Assembly (NCBI RefSeq): GCF_023715225.1
Contig: NZ_JAMBNS010000007.1
Span: 222,732 to 286,731, forward strand
Source: Robertmurraya korlensis
GTDB lineage: Bacteria; Bacillota; Bacilli; Bacillales; Cytobacillaceae
Length of the DNA stretch: 64,000 nt
Reading direction: 5' to 3'
Shown here one piece after another: positions 41,865 through 53,700 of the stretch (the first letter of the stretch is position 1; every line of letters begins with the position of its first letter). Under the pieces are notes generated by a model. That model did no database searches, was not told the DNA's origin, and saw nothing but the letters and a program-made list of their open reading frames with translations. Position numbers and translations under genes: made by a program.

Positions 41865-43613
41865 ATGAGTAGCATTCGTAGGTATTTACACTTTGTAAAA
41901 CCGTATCGGTTACAAATCATCGGGACAATCATTATTGGAATCATTAAGTTTGTCATACCGCTATTAATTCCGATTTTAATCAAATATGTCCTAGATGATA
42001 TCGTTGGTAATCAAACATTATCTGCTGAAGAAAAAACGAGTAAACTATTTATGATAATGGCCATTATGATGGTTATATTTGTTGTTGCTAGACCACCAAT
42101 TGAGTATTATCGACAATACTATGCCCAATGGGTTGCTAGTAAAATTCTATACGATATCAGAGACAAGCTGTACACACATATCCAAAAATTGAGTTTTAAA
42201 TATTATTCAAATACCAAAGCAGGAGAAGTCATCTCACGTGTGATTAATGACGTGGAGCAAACAAAAACATTTGTTATTACAGGACTAATGAATTTATGGC
42301 TTGATATTGCCACTATAGCAATAGCAATCATTTTAATGATGATGATGGATGTTAAGTTAACACTTGTTTCACTTGTGTTGTTTCCTTTTTACGCCTTTTC
42401 CGTCAAATATTTCTTCGGCAATTTAAGGGGACTTACAAGAAAAAGGTCACAGGCTCTTGCTGAAGTACAAAGCTTTCTGCATGAGAGAGTTCAAGGAATG
42501 TCTGTTATTAAAAGCTTTGCAGTAGAAGATTATGAGCAGGAACGCTTTGACAAGCAAAATAGGAATTTTCTAATAAAAGCCCTAGACCATACGAAGTGGA
42601 ATGCGAAAGCCTTTGCGGTTGTAAATACGATAACAGATATTGCTCCGCTCATTGTGATCGGATACTCAGGCTATCAGGTTATTCAAGGAAATCTTTCGAT
42701 AGGGGAAATGGTGGCGTTTATTGCATATATTGATCGTTTGTATAATCCGCTACGAAGACTGGTTAACTCATCCACGACATTAACACAATCAATTGCCTCA
42801 ATGGATCGTGTGTTTGAATTTGTGGATGAAAAATATGATATTGATGATATACCAAATGCAGTTGAATGTAAAAATGTGGTTGGGAATGTCCACTTTCAAA
42901 ATGTGTTTTTTCGATACAATGAGAATGAACAAGATATATTAAAAAACATAAATCTCGAAGTGAAGCAAGGGGAGACCATTGCACTCGTAGGGATGAGCGG
43001 TGGAGGTAAATCCTCTTTGATTAGCTTAATTCCTAGGTTTTATGATGTGACAGGTGGAGCGATTTATTTAGACGGACAAGATATCCGTTCCTTCCAGGTA
43101 CGTTCACTAAGAGATAAGATTGGAATGGTTTTACAAGATAGTATTTTGTTTAGTGATTCGGTTAAAGAGAATATCTTACTAGCTAAACCTGGAGCTTCAG
43201 ATGAAGAGGTAATTGCTGCTGCAAAGGCAGCCAATGCTCACGAATTTATCATGAACCTACCAGAAGGGTACGAAACAAAGGTAGGAGAAAGAGGCGTCAA
43301 GCTTTCTGGCGGACAAAAGCAGCGGATAGCTATTGCTAGAGTATTTATTAAGAATCCGCCAATTCTTGTGATGGATGAGGCCACTTCCGCTTTAGACTTA
43401 GAGAGCGAATCATTAATTCAAGAAGCTTTTGAAAAGCTGGCAAAGGACCGAACCACCTTTATTGTTGCTCATCGACTGTCCACGATCACTCATTCAGACC
43501 GAATAGTCTTGATAGAGAATGGAGAGATTTCTGAAATAGGAAAGCATGAAGAACTGATGAAAAAGCAAGGGAATTACTATAAATTATTCCAAATTCAACA
43601 ATTGGAGCATTAA
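41865..43613 (+). CDS. ygaD: ABC exporter, fused permease and ATPase (YgaD-like)
   Basis: Half-transporter of 582 residues: a six-helix exporter domain (about 1-310) followed by a nucleotide-binding domain with Walker [10 protein letters not shown], signature [13 protein letters not shown], Walker [13 protein letters not shown] and the switch His in IVAHRLST. It probably works as a homodimer; lipid or drug substrates are typical. ATG 41865 after GGAGGG; the earlier ATG at 41850 overlaps that site. Follows ntdP as in B. subtilis. Confidence 0.88.
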   Translation: MSSIRRYLHFVKPYRLQIIGTIIIGIIKFVIPLLIPILIKYVLDDIVGNQTLSAEEKTSKLFMIMAIMMVIFVVARPPIEYYRQYYAQWVASKILYDIRDKLYTHIQKLSFKYYSNTKAGEVISRVINDVEQTKTFVITGLMNLWLDIATIAIAIILMMMMDVKLTLVSLVLFPFYAFSVKYFFGNLRGLTRKRSQALAEVQSFLHERVQGMSVIKSFAVEDYEQERFDKQNRNFLIKALDHTKWNAKAFAVVNTITDIAPLIVIGYSGYQVIQGNLSIGEMVAFIAYIDRLYNPLRRLVNSSTTLTQSIASMDRVFEFVDEKYDIDDIPNAVECKNVVGNVHFQNVFFRYNENEQDILKNINLEVKQGETIALVGMSGGGKSSLISLIPRFYDVTGGAIYLDGQDIRSFQVRSLRDKIGMVLQDSILFSDSVKENILLAKPGASDEEVIAAAKAANAHEFIMNLPEGYETKVGERGVKLSGGQKQRIAIARVFIKNPPILVMDEATSALDLESESLIQEAFEKLAKDRTTFIVAHRLSTITHSDRIVLIENGEISEIGKHEELMKKQGNYYKLFQIQQLEH

Positions 43614-43618
43614 CATCA

Positions 43619-43649
43619 CCCCCGAGGGAGAAACCTTCGGGGGCTTTTT
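43619..43649 (+). terminator. Terminator of ygaD
   Basis: CCCCCGAGG pairs with CCTTCGGGGG around GAGAAA (one wobble), followed by CTTTTTG, six bases after the stop. Confidence 0.85.
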
Positions 43650-43826
43650 GTCATGTCTTCTTAGAGGTATTCATAAGATAGGAAGGATGGCAATAGAAAA
43701 TTGTTATGTTAACATATTATTCTAAAAATTAGTAAGATTGAGAAATAGTTGTAGACTTACCAGTATTTATAGAATAAAATGAAAAAAAAGAATGAATTGA
43801 ATATTCAGTAAGAGAGGAGTAACTTT

Positions 43827-44816
43827 GTGAGTCAAACTCCAGTATTAGATGTAAAACAGCTCCAGACGACCTTTTTTTCCGCAGATGGAGAGATTCCTGC
43901 CGTTGACCAAATCAGCTTCTCTGTAAATAAGGGAGAGATTCTTGGAATTGTTGGTGAATCAGGATGTGGAAAGAGTGTAACTTCCCTATCGATTATGAAG
44001 CTCGTTCCCCAGCCGCCAGGGAAAATAACAAATGGTGAGATCTGGTTAAATGGTGAAAATCTCGTTCAAGCTTCAGAGAAAAGAATGCGTGAAATAAGAG
44101 GCAATGAAGTAGCGATGATTTTCCAAGAGCCCATGACTTCCCTTAATCCGCTTTTTACAATAGGAAATCAATTAATAGAAGGAATTCGAATACATAAGAA
44201 AATGAGTAAAAAAGAAGCACGAACCGAAGCGATCCAGATGCTAAAGCTTGTTGGACTTCCTCGTGCAGAACAAATAATCGATGAATACCCTCATCAGCTA
44301 TCAGGTGGCATGAGACAGCGTGTCATGATTGCGATGGCCCTTTCCTGTCACCCACGACTATTAATCGCCGACGAGCCGACGACCGCATTGGATGTTACAA
44401 TACAGGCGCAAATTCTAGCGTTAATGAAGGATTTGAACGAAAAACTTGATACAGCAATCGTCATGATTACTCATGATCTTGGAGTAGTTGCAGACCTTTG
44501 TCAGCGGGTCATCGTTATGTATGCGGGGAAAATTGTTGAGGAAGCTGAAGTAAGAGATATATTCAAAAACCCAAAGCATCCATACACGATGGGACTATTA
44601 CAATCAGTACCAGATGTTAGAGAGAAAAAGGAGAGGCTTTATTCCATCCCTGGGAACGTTCCGAAGCCTGGATCCATACAAACAGGCTGTCGTTTCGCAG
44701 CCCGCTGTGATAAAGCCCACGATCGTTGCTACATAGAGGATCCGAAACTCTATCAATTGGGTAGTGGTCAAAGTGTAAGATGCTTCCTCCATGAAGGAGT
44801 TGTTGCTCATGACTGA
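43827..44816 (+). CDS. Oligo/dipeptide ABC transporter ATP-binding protein (AppD/DppD-like)
   Basis: First gene of a peptide import operon; 329 residues. Walker [13 protein letters not shown]-loop IFQEPMTSLNP, signature LSGGMRQRVMIA, Walker B LLIADEPTTALD and switch ITHD are intact. The C-terminal oligopeptide-transporter extension with four Cys (GCRFAARCDKAHDRC, VRCF) that binds an iron-sulfur cluster in relatives is complete. GTG start after GAGAGGAG. The operon order ATPase-ATPase-binding protein-permease-permease equals B. subtilis appDFABC. Confidence 0.9.
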   Translation: MSQTPVLDVKQLQTTFFSADGEIPAVDQISFSVNKGEILGIVGESGCGKSVTSLSIMKLVPQPPGKITNGEIWLNGENLVQASEKRMREIRGNEVAMIFQEPMTSLNPLFTIGNQLIEGIRIHKKMSKKEARTEAIQMLKLVGLPRAEQIIDEYPHQLSGGMRQRVMIAMALSCHPRLLIADEPTTALDVTIQAQILALMKDLNEKLDTAIVMITHDLGVVADLCQRVIVMYAGKIVEEAEVRDIFKNPKHPYTMGLLQSVPDVREKKERLYSIPGNVPKPGSIQTGCRFAARCDKAHDRCYIEDPKLYQLGSGQSVRCFLHEGVVAHD

Positions 44817-45774
44817 TGTTTTATTAAAAGTTGATAATCTAAAAAAATATTTTCCTATTACTGGCGGCTTATTTGGAAAAACAGTCGGTCATGTAAAAGC
44901 AGTCGATGATGTAAGTTTTTATGTTCGTAAGGGAGAAACGCTAGGTCTTGTTGGTGAATCTGGTTGTGGTAAATCAACAACTGGCCGTGTATTAATGCGT
45001 TTGTTAGAAGCGACAGAGGGAAAGGTCGTTTTTGAGGATCAAGAATTAACAAGTCTTAATGCAAATGCTATGAGAAAAATGAGAAAAGAAATTCAAATGG
45101 TTTTTCAGGACCCTTTTGCCTCGCTAAACCCTCGCCATACAGTTGAAAAGATTCTTGAAGAACCGCTTATCGTTCATGGAATCGGTGATAAGGAAGAGCG
45201 GAAAAGAAGAGTAATAGAAATGCTTGAGGTTGTTGGTTTGAGCAGCTACCACGCGAAGAGATACCCGCATCAATTCAGCGGTGGTCAAAGGCAACGGATA
45301 GGCATTGCGCGTGCATTAATGACCAAGCCAAAGCTTATAATCGCTGATGAACCTGTTTCAGCACTTGATGTATCGATTCAGTCACAGGTGTTAAATCTTC
45401 TTGAGGATTTGCAAAAGGACTTTGGTTTAACCTATATCTTTATTGCTCATGATCTAGGAGTAGTTAAACATATTAGTGATCGAGTTGGGGTTATGTATTT
45501 AGGTAGATTAGTAGAGATTACTGAATCAGAGAAGCTTTACGATAAGCCTCTACACCCGTATACGAGGGCATTACTTGATTCCATTCCAATACCTGACCCA
45601 GATGTCAAAAAGGATCGGGAGCTTTTGAGTGGAGATCTTCCAAGCCCATCTAATCCTCCCTTGGGTTGTGCGTTTCACACACGTTGCAGGGATTGTATGG
45701 ATGTTTGTAAAACAACTAGACCCGAAATGAAAGAAGTTGAACCTGGTCACTTTGCTGCATGTCACCTTTACTAA
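44809..45774 (+). CDS. Oligo/dipeptide ABC transporter ATP-binding protein (AppF/DppF-like)
   Basis: Second ATPase, 321 residues, partner of the preceding one. [48 protein letters not shown] and IAHD are all present, with the C-terminal Cys region ([15 protein letters not shown]). Start ATG 44809, preceded by GAAGGAG and overlapping the previous gene by eight bases, which implies coupled translation. The open frame reaches 44791 but that start is inferior. Confidence 0.9.
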   Translation: MTDVLLKVDNLKKYFPITGGLFGKTVGHVKAVDDVSFYVRKGETLGLVGESGCGKSTTGRVLMRLLEATEGKVVFEDQELTSLNANAMRKMRKEIQMVFQDPFASLNPRHTVEKILEEPLIVHGIGDKEERKRRVIEMLEVVGLSSYHAKRYPHQFSGGQRQRIGIARALMTKPKLIIADEPVSALDVSIQSQVLNLLEDLQKDFGLTYIFIAHDLGVVKHISDRVGVMYLGRLVEITESEKLYDKPLHPYTRALLDSIPIPDPDVKKDRELLSGDLPSPSNPPLGCAFHTRCRDCMDVCKTTRPEMKEVEPGHFAACHLY

Positions 45775-45846
45775 AAAGTGACTTGAGGCATGGATGATAA
45801 ATAAAAAAGAGAGTAGTGAACTCTCAGATTAAGAGGGGGAAAAACA

Positions 45847-47445
45847 TTGAAAAAGCGTACTAGTCTTATGTTCCTTGCTTTTATCTTAATGCTTTCATTA
45901 GCATTGGTAGGATGTAGCAAGAACACAGCTAATGAGTCTTCATCAGAAGGAGAAGGTTCAGGAAGCGAGGAAGCTGCGGTTGATACATTAGTTTTTGGAC
46001 GTGGTGGCGATTCAGTCTCACTAGACCCAGCTACTGCTACTGATGGGGAGTCTTTCAAAGTAACAAAAAACATTTTTGAAACTTTGATTGAATTCGGAGA
46101 ACAAGACACTGAACTTGCTCCCGGATTAGCAACAGAGTGGTCAAATAGTGAAGATGGCTTAACTTATACATTAAAGCTACGTGAAGGGATCAAGTTCCAT
46201 GACGGAACAGATTTCAACGCAGAAGCTGTTAAGTTTAACTTCGACCGCTGGGCAAGTGGTGATAAAGAACAATACTACTACTATAACTCTCAATTCGGAG
46301 ATCGTATCAAAGAAGTGAAAGTGGTAGATGACTACACAGTTGAATTTGTTCTGAATTCTCCATTAGCACCATTCTATAAAAACTTAGCAATGAGCCCATT
46401 CGCGATTGCAAGCCCTGCAGCAATTGAAGAATTTGGCGATAAGTTCATGGAAAATCCAGTTGGAACAGGTCCATTCGTATTTAAAGAGTGGAAGCGTAAT
46501 GACAAAATTACAATTGTAAAGAACGAAGAATATTGGCAAGAAGGATTACCGAAGCTTAGCCAAGTTATTTTCCGTGCAATTCCTGATAACTCTGCGCGAT
46601 TAAATGCATTATCTTCAGGTGAAGTGGACCTAATTGATGGTGTAAACTTCTCGGATGTTGGAACGATTGAGGCAAATGCAGATTTACAATCCTTCTACCG
46701 TCCTTCTTTAAACATTGCTTACCTTGGTTTAACAAGTACGCGTGGTCCGTTGAAGGAAAAATTAGTTCGTCAAGCGCTTAACTATGCAGTAGACAAAGAA
46801 GCTCTTATCGATGCATTCTATGCAGGAGCTGCAGAGCCTGCGAAGAATCCAATGCCTCCAGTTGTTGCTGGATACAATGACGATGTAGTTGATTATGAGT
46901 ATGATCCTGAAAAAGCGAAAGAACTTTTAAAAGAAGCTGGCTTCGAGAACGGCTTTGAAATGGAACTTTGGGCTATGCCTGTAGCAAGACCTTATATGCC
47001 AGATGGCCAAAAGGTTGCAGAAGCACTACAAGCTAACTTCGAGGCAATCGGAGTAAAAGCTAAAATTGTTACTTATGAGTGGGGTACTTACTTAGACAAG
47101 GCTCGCCTTGGAGAAGCGGATACATTCCTACTTGGCTGGACAGGTGACAATGGTGATGCTGATAACTTCTTATATGTTTTACTTGACCAAGATAGCATCG
47201 GAAGCAATAACTACTCTTTTTATCAAAACCAAGAAGTTCACGATCTATTGATCGCAGCGCAATCTACAGCTGACCAAGCTGAGCGTGAAAAGCTTTATAA
47301 AGAAGCTCAAGTATTAATTAAAGAAGATGCTCCATGGATTCCACTAGTTCACTCACAACCAGCTTTAGCAGGAAAAGCGAATATTACTGGCTTCCTTCCG
47401 CATCCAACTGGTTCTGATGTTCTTTCTACGGTTGAATTCAAATAA
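45847..47445 (+). CDS. Peptide ABC transporter substrate-binding lipoprotein (family 5)
   Basis: Lipoprotein of 532 residues. Signal sequence with lipobox LALVGC, then a Ser/Glu-rich linker (about 25-45) and the SBP_bac_5 domain (SLDPATATDGESFKVTKNIF, AEAVKFNFDRW, the FEMELWAMP region). Closest in style to the dipeptide-binding DppA/DppE type. TTG start after GAGGGGG. Membrane-anchored receptor for the two permeases downstream. Confidence 0.9.
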   Translation: MKKRTSLMFLAFILMLSLALVGCSKNTANESSSEGEGSGSEEAAVDTLVFGRGGDSVSLDPATATDGESFKVTKNIFETLIEFGEQDTELAPGLATEWSNSEDGLTYTLKLREGIKFHDGTDFNAEAVKFNFDRWASGDKEQYYYYNSQFGDRIKEVKVVDDYTVEFVLNSPLAPFYKNLAMSPFAIASPAAIEEFGDKFMENPVGTGPFVFKEWKRNDKITIVKNEEYWQEGLPKLSQVIFRAIPDNSARLNALSSGEVDLIDGVNFSDVGTIEANADLQSFYRPSLNIAYLGLTSTRGPLKEKLVRQALNYAVDKEALIDAFYAGAAEPAKNPMPPVVAGYNDDVVDYEYDPEKAKELLKEAGFENGFEMELWAMPVARPYMPDGQKVAEALQANFEAIGVKAKIVTYEWGTYLDKARLGEADTFLLGWTGDNGDADNFLYVLLDQDSIGSNNYSFYQNQEVHDLLIAAQSTADQAEREKLYKEAQVLIKEDAPWIPLVHSQPALAGKANITGFLPHPTGSDVLSTVEFK

Positions 47446-47454
47446 TGAATGAGG

Positions 47455-47486
47455 AAAAGGGAGTGGAGTTTCGCTCCCTTTTTTCT
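47455..47486 (+). terminator. Hairpin after the peptide-binding protein gene
   Basis: AAAAGGGAG (47455-47463) pairs perfectly with CTCCCTTTT (47474-47482), extended by TTTT. It lies inside the operon between receptor and permease genes and probably lowers permease expression relative to the receptor. Confidence 0.75.
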
Positions 47487-47519
47487 CTCTACTCACCCTA
47501 AATTGAAGCGAGGTGGACT

Positions 47520-48524
47520 ATGCTTACTTATACAGTAAAACGATTATTTTCCTTGATTCCAGTTCTTCTTGGATTATCATTAGTTGTCTTTTTTATGATA
47601 CGAGCGATACCGGGTGATCCTGCTCAGTTAATTCTAGGTCAGCTTGCAACCAAGGAGGCGGTTGAATCATTAACAAAACAATTGGGCCTCGATCAGCCAT
47701 GGTTCGTTCAGTATTTTCATTATCTAGGAAACTTGGTAACAGGAGATCTTGGTGAGTCAATTAGGACAAAGGCGCCGATTTCCGAAGAAATGGTTCCTTA
47801 TTTAATGGCGACCATTGAGCTTTCCTTCTGTGCAATGTTAGTTGCAGTTGTAATTGGCGTTAATGCTGGAATCATCAGTGCGTGGTTCCAAAATTCATGG
47901 TTTGACTATGTAGCCATGGTGCTAGCGTTAATTGGTGTATCCATGCCAATCTTTTGGCTTGGTTTAATGGAACAATGGGTATTTGCTATTAATTTAGATT
48001 GGCTGCCAACTTCGGGCAGGGAGGAAGTAAGAAACCCGGTTACTGCTATAACAAATATTTATATTATTGATACCCTCATTCAAGGGAGAACAGACCAGCT
48101 AGTTGAAGTCATTAAACATCTTGTACTTCCTAGTATCGCGTTAGCCACCATTCCAATGGCAATCATTGCAAGAATCACACGTTCAACCATGCTTGAGGTT
48201 ATGCGTTCAGATTTTATCCGTACAGCACGTGCAAAAGGATTAAAGATGTTTTGGGTGGTGTACAAGCATTCCTTAAAAAATGCTATCATTCCAGTTTTGA
48301 CCATAATTGGACTACAAACAGGGCTACTATTAGGTGGTGCGATCCTTACAGAAACAATATTTAGTTGGCCTGGAATTGGTCGTTATATTTATGAAGCGAT
48401 TGGTTACCGTGATTATCCGGTGGTGCAGTCTGGAGTACTAGTTATTGCTTTTATATTTGTCATGATTAACTTAGTTATCGACTTATTATATGCTGCGATA
48501 GATCCTCGAATTAAATACCATTAA
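47520..48524 (+). CDS. Peptide ABC transporter permease (DppB/AppB-like)
   Basis: Inner-membrane permease of 334 residues, about six helices. The N-terminal YTVKRLFSLIPVLLGLSLVV and the loop IRAIPGDPAQLI are typical of DppB. The ATPase-contacting loop is DFIRTARAKGLKMFWVVYKH, and the C-terminal IDPRIKYH is also typical. ATG after GCGAGGTGG; 18 bases before the start of the next permease. Confidence 0.9.
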   Translation: MLTYTVKRLFSLIPVLLGLSLVVFFMIRAIPGDPAQLILGQLATKEAVESLTKQLGLDQPWFVQYFHYLGNLVTGDLGESIRTKAPISEEMVPYLMATIELSFCAMLVAVVIGVNAGIISAWFQNSWFDYVAMVLALIGVSMPIFWLGLMEQWVFAINLDWLPTSGREEVRNPVTAITNIYIIDTLIQGRTDQLVEVIKHLVLPSIALATIPMAIIARITRSTMLEVMRSDFIRTARAKGLKMFWVVYKHSLKNAIIPVLTIIGLQTGLLLGGAILTETIFSWPGIGRYIYEAIGYRDYPVVQSGVLVIAFIFVMINLVIDLLYAAIDPRIKYH

Positions 48525-48542
48525 TTGAAAGGAGGGGCTTCA

Positions 48543-49439
48543 ATGGAACTTTCAACACATAAAAATGATCAGCCCATTATTGGGACTGACGAGAAGGTTG
48601 TTTCACCCTGGCTTGAAGCTTGGATTAGCTTTAAAAAGAATAAGCTTGCAGTAATTGGAGCGTTTATCGTTATATTCTTTATTTTAGTTGCCATATTTGC
48701 ACCTTTAATTGCACCATATACGTTTAAGGAACAAATGCTGTCTAACCGTTTGTTACCACCATCGAGTGATCATTGGTTCGGAACGGATGATTTCGGTCGA
48801 GATATTTTTTCAAGAGTTGTATATGGGGCAAGAATCTCCTTATGGGTCGGGTTTTTAGCTGTTTTAGGATCGATCGTAGTTGGATGTCTACTGGGAATAT
48901 TAGCGGGTTATTATGGTAAGTGGGTTGATACGATTATCTCAAGAACATTTGATATTATGCTTGCTTTCCCAAGTATTTTACTCGCAATTGCAATCGTGGC
49001 TGTTCTTGGCCCATCTTTACGTAATGCATTAATCGCGATTGCTATTATCAATATTCCAAACTTTGGACGTTTAATACGATCAAGAGTATTAACGGTTAAG
49101 CAGGAAGAATATATTATGGCAGCAAAAGCAGTGGGAATGAAAAACTCTCGTATTTTATTTCATCATGTGTTGCCGAATAGTATGGCTCCGATCATTGTAC
49201 AAGGAACATTAGCAATAGCAACAGCTATTATTGAAGCAGCAGCATTAGGTTTTTTAGGACTTGGGGCAGAGGCACCAAACCCTGAATGGGGGAAAATGCT
49301 TGCGGATGCAAGAACATTCCTAATACAAGCACCGTGGACAATGATTTTCCCTGGGCTTGCCATCATGTTGACTGTACTTGGATTTAACTTAATGGGGGAT
49401 GGTTTACGAGACGCACTAGACCCACGAATGAAGAACTAA
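48543..49439 (+). CDS. Peptide ABC transporter permease (DppC/AppC-like)
   Basis: Second permease, 298 residues. Soluble N-terminus of about 30 residues (SPWLEAWISFKKNKLAVIGA), then helices; HWFGTDDFGRDIFSRVVYGA is the family hallmark, followed by the EAA-type loop EYIMAAKAVGMKNSRILFHH and LDPRMKN at the end. ATG 48543 after AAAGGAGGGG; the in-frame upstream TTG 48525 is part of the ribosome site region. Confidence 0.9.
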   Translation: MELSTHKNDQPIIGTDEKVVSPWLEAWISFKKNKLAVIGAFIVIFFILVAIFAPLIAPYTFKEQMLSNRLLPPSSDHWFGTDDFGRDIFSRVVYGARISLWVGFLAVLGSIVVGCLLGILAGYYGKWVDTIISRTFDIMLAFPSILLAIAIVAVLGPSLRNALIAIAIINIPNFGRLIRSRVLTVKQEEYIMAAKAVGMKNSRILFHHVLPNSMAPIIVQGTLAIATAIIEAAALGFLGLGAEAPNPEWGKMLADARTFLIQAPWTMIFPGLAIMLTVLGFNLMGDGLRDALDPRMKN

Positions 49440-49440
49440 C

Positions 49441-49474
49441 AAAAAGCAGCTGATAAAAATCAGCTGCTTTTTCC
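49441..49474. terminator. Bidirectional terminator peptide operon/ygaE
   Basis: AAAAAGCAGCTGA and TCAGCTGCTTTTT form a perfect 13-bp stem around a TAAAAA-type loop between convergent stops. Confidence 0.9.
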
Positions 49475-49478
49475 TATT

Positions 49479-50561
49479 TTAATCTTGAATTTCCTCGAAT
49501 TTCACTTCATTGACTTCTTTATGATACGAATGGAAGCTGTTAACGAGAACATCTAGATGCTCTAAAGTTTCGTCGTACTCTACCATTGCGGAAACGACTT
49601 GCATCGTATGAAAAAAGACATTATCGTTTTCATGCTCATTTAGTTTATCTTGTTGAGAAAGAAATAAATTAAAAAGATCTTTTCTATTCAAACAAAAGTT
49701 GCCTACCTCGTGATTTGGTGGCATTTTTCCCTTACCGGCAAATCGATACATGATTTGTTCATGAGAATCAATTAAACAATCTAGTTGCTGCTGAAGTTCT
49801 AGTTTAAATTCTTCGGGTAGCTGAGAAAGTTCATTTTCATATCGATGAAGCCTTTTTAACACATTGAGTGCACGTTTGGTTGTCGAAATCATTTGACGAT
49901 ATATAACAAGCTTCCTTGCCTTAACAATATCATTCTTCTTAAAATAATTTCGATCTTCCTTATATAAAATATATAATTGATCAAGTTTGATCACCATATC
50001 CTTTAATTTTTCAATATCATTCTTTAGCAAATGATGATCAGAGGCGTTTCTAGTGTTCATTCGTATCCAGCGAGTGATTTCATCCATCATATTTGATATT
50101 TTAAAGAACAGTTTATTTTCGTATTTAGGTGGTAGAAATACTAAATTAACAATAAAGGCAGCGAAAATTCCAAGCATAATTGTAGAAAAACGAATAATCG
50201 CAAACTCAATAAATGTATCACCAGGATTTTCCATAATTGCAATAATGGTAACAAGTGCAAGTGGTATGGTTTTTTCTATATTTAGTTTAAGATTGATAAT
50301 AATGACAATGATAGCTGCCAGTCCAATGATAACTATGTTATTTCCAAGTGTTAAAACAAATAATACAGCAATAACAGCACCAATTAAATTTCCTTGTGCT
50401 TGTTCAATAATCGTTAAATAAGAGCGGTATACGGTGGGTTGTAAAGCAAAAATTGCAGCAATTCCGGCGAAAACAGGTGAAGGTGATTGGAAAACTTCCG
50501 CAAGAAACAAAGATAAAACAATTGCAATTCCCGTCTTTAGAATGCGGGCGCCAAGCTTCAT
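49479..50561 (-). CDS. ygaE: YgaE-like aromatic acid exporter-family membrane protein
   Basis: Protein of 360 residues: six helices in the first half (ILKTGIAIVLSLFLAEVF, GIAAIFALQPTVYRSYL, GNLIGAVIAVLFVLTLG and so on), then a soluble helical C-terminal domain of about 200 residues. This is the ArAE_1/FUSC-like layout and the length of B. subtilis YgaE, which also precedes gsaB. Substrate unknown. ATG start with AGGAAAGG-type site upstream. Confidence 0.82.
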   Translation of the reverse strand: MKLGARILKTGIAIVLSLFLAEVFQSPSPVFAGIAAIFALQPTVYRSYLTIIEQAQGNLIGAVIAVLFVLTLGNNIVIIGLAAIIVIIINLKLNIEKTIPLALVTIIAIMENPGDTFIEFAIIRFSTIMLGIFAAFIVNLVFLPPKYENKLFFKISNMMDEITRWIRMNTRNASDHHLLKNDIEKLKDMVIKLDQLYILYKEDRNYFKKNDIVKARKLVIYRQMISTTKRALNVLKRLHRYENELSQLPEEFKLELQQQLDCLIDSHEQIMYRFAGKGKMPPNHEVGNFCLNRKDLFNLFLSQQDKLNEHENDNVFFHTMQVVSAMVEYDETLEHLDVLVNSFHSYHKEVNEVKFEEIQD

Positions 50562-50710
50562 AAGTAAATAATTCCTTTCCTACTACTGATAAGTTTTCAT
50601 AACAATAATGTACTATACAGTGATTAAAATGTAAGTTCAAGGGTTATTTATATGATTTTTTATATATTTTATGATTTTTATGCAATATTATTTTGTAAGT
50701 TTTTATTACA

Positions 50711-50742
50711 AAAAAAAATGCCCGTAAAAAGGGGCATTTTTC
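50711..50742 (-). terminator. Terminator of the glutamate synthase-like gene
   Basis: AAAAATGCCC pairs with GGGGCATTTTT around GTAAAAA; on the minus strand it is followed by a long T run. It is about 25 bases past the stop. Confidence 0.85.
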
Positions 50743-50764
50743 TTTGTACAAGCTCATTTAAAAA

Positions 50765-53700
50765 TCACTCTGTAGAAACAGATGGATCTGCTTGCTCTTT
50801 AACTGGTACTGCTTGAACGAAGTGCTGTTCAGGTTGTTTTAAAAGCTCAGCAAGTTGATTTGCTTCTTCTTCTTGACCTTGCTCTTGAAGCAATGCAACA
50901 TATTGACCTAATAGATCCTTGATATCTTGCTTGCCTTCTTCTGTTAAATTCGTGATTGAGATTTTAGCGCCTTTAGCAATTCTTCGCTGTAACGCTTCTT
51001 TTGTTAAGCCCATTTCTGGTTGATGTCTTAAGTAAACAACTCCACCAGTCATACCTGCACAAATCCAAGGTCCTGGGTCACCAAGAACAAGGCCACGACC
51101 ATTTGTCATGTATTCAAAGGCAAAACCTTTAATATTTGCTCTTGCTCCGATATTTCCATTTTCAACCGTTGGAATTGGTTTCGTTACTTGACCACCGATA
51201 ATAATATCTGCACCAGATAGACGAATTCCCGCACGTGCATCGGCATTTCCTTGTGCAACTAATAGACCATGCTGTGCTCCGTATCCAAACCCTTTACCAA
51301 CGGAACCATTCAAATACTTGCCGTTTTTCCCTTGAGCCTTAAAGATAAGGATTTTTCCACCAACAGATGTCTTACCTGTACCGTCTTGTGCACCACCGTT
51401 AACTTCAATGCTGATTCCATCGCTGTTATAAGCACCTAAGCCATTTCCAGGGATAGAACCTTTCTTGTATTTCAATTGAACAGGAGGAAGGCTTCGGTAT
51501 GATCCATCTAAGCGACCACGTACGCGGTGACAAGATACGCGGCTACCTAATACTCTTTGTTCAGATGTAACACTATGGAACTCACGAGATTGGTGTAACT
51601 CATCAACACTTGCATCTAAATACTCTGCACCAACTGCAACTTGAAGCTGCTTTTCTTCTGCAGTAGCGGCTGCTTCCTTATGATGAAGCTGACCAATTTC
51701 AAGAGGCTTTAACAAATAAGTTAAGTTCAGTTGATCTTGACCCTTTGTTTGTTCAAGTAGATCAGAGCGACCAACAATGTCTTGTAGATTTTTTACTCCA
51801 AGTGAAGCAGTAAGCTCCTTCAGTTCACTAGCAAATGCCGTGTAGAAGTTTACAATCGCTTGGACAGCTAAGTCAGATTGTCTTGGAACGAAACGTCTTA
51901 AACCATGTTCTTTGGCTTGTGCTTCAGAATCGATTTGAGTTGCAATTCCAACGTGACATGTATCAAGATGACATCCACGGCAAGTTGTACATCCAATAGC
52001 AATCATTGAAAGTGTTCCGAATCCGATACGGTTAGCTCCAAGAAGCATTACCTTTATTACGTCTTGAACACTCTTAATTCCACCGTCTGCCCAAAGCTCT
52101 ACATGATCTCTCAGTCCTGCTTCAAGAAGGGCGTTGTGAGCTGCTTTTACACCGATTTCTACAGGAAGACCAACGTGTTGAAGGGCATGAATTCTTGCTG
52201 CACCTGTTCCACCATCAAATCCACTTAACGTAATAATATCTGCTCCAGCTTTTGCAATACCAACTGCGATCGTTCCGATGTTTGGAACAACAGGAACTTT
52301 TACTGCAACTTTTGCTTTATCATTAGCTGTTTTTAATTCATGAATCATTTGTGCCAAATCTTCTATTGAATAAATATCATGGTTGTTAGAAGGTGAGATT
52401 AAGTCAGAACCGATCGTTGCATTACGTGCTTCAGCAATTTTAGCAGTAACCTTTGATCCAGGTAAGTGACCACCTTCACCAGGCTTCGCGCCTTGACCAA
52501 TTTTAATTTCAAGTAGGTTAGAAGAGTTTAATAATTCAGCGTTAACACCGAAACGCCCGGAAGCTACCTGCTGTCCACGTGTACGTGGATACTTGCCAAG
52601 CATATCTTTGATCTCTCCACCTTCACCATTTAAACTAACCATGTTTAGTCGGTCTGCACCTTCAGCATAAGCGCGGAAAGCAATTTCATTTTGAGAACCG
52701 AAAGACATAGAAGCGATAACGAATGGAAGATCATGATCTCCTACTTTTAAGCTAACATCTGCTGCTTTTACAGTAGAATTAACTTTCTTTAAACTTGTTA
52801 AGTGACGAATCGTAACTGGATTCTGCTCTTCTTGCTCAGAGATTTTCTCCTTTAATGGAGTGTAGTCTCCGGTGGAAGCAACTTCTCCAATTGCTTTCCA
52901 AATACGAGGGAAGAGGTTGAATGTTTTTCCGATTCTTTCCTTTTCATTCTGGTAGTCTGTAGCTCTTGCAATGGCATCTTCTTTTAGTGTTGCAAAGTTA
53001 TGCACGGAATGCTCAGAACCAAAGAAATTAACAACTTTAAGTGCATTTGCGATTTCGTCGTTTAATCCGATAGCTGAGAATAATCGGCTATAACCACGTA
53101 ATTCATGAATACCAATTGTAGAAATAACTTTCTCAAGTCCTTTAGTAAGGGCAGAGTACAGGTTAACCAATGGCTTTGTTGACTCATCATATACAGTGAT
53201 AAACATATAGTAAGGGCTAATTAAATCTGCCCCAAGACCAAATGCAACAATCACATCATGTAATGAGCGGATAGCAGCAGAACGAAGGAGAAGGGAACAA
53301 TTTCTTCTAATCTCTGCTTTTACAAGTGCTTGATCAATAGCTGACGTTGCTAAATGAGGGTCAAGCCATAAATGACCATCATGATGTGCATGGTTATCGT
53401 CAAGGACTAGAAGTGTTTTTCCACTATTCACAGCTTCAACCGCTTCAGATTGCAGTCGAGAAAGTGCTTCAGTAACTGTCTCATCAGTCTTAATAGTTGT
53501 TGAGAGATAAGCTACAAGCTTTTGTTGTCCAAAATGATTCGTTAACTGATCATAGCTAGGTTGATTTAGCTCTTTACTAATCTCATAACCAACTGAACCT
53601 TCTATTAAAATAGGAGTAGTTAATTCTATTACATTACCTTTTTTATTATTTTCGAATAAAGAAGGTCTTTGGCCGATGATTACGCGAGTGGAGAAGTGTT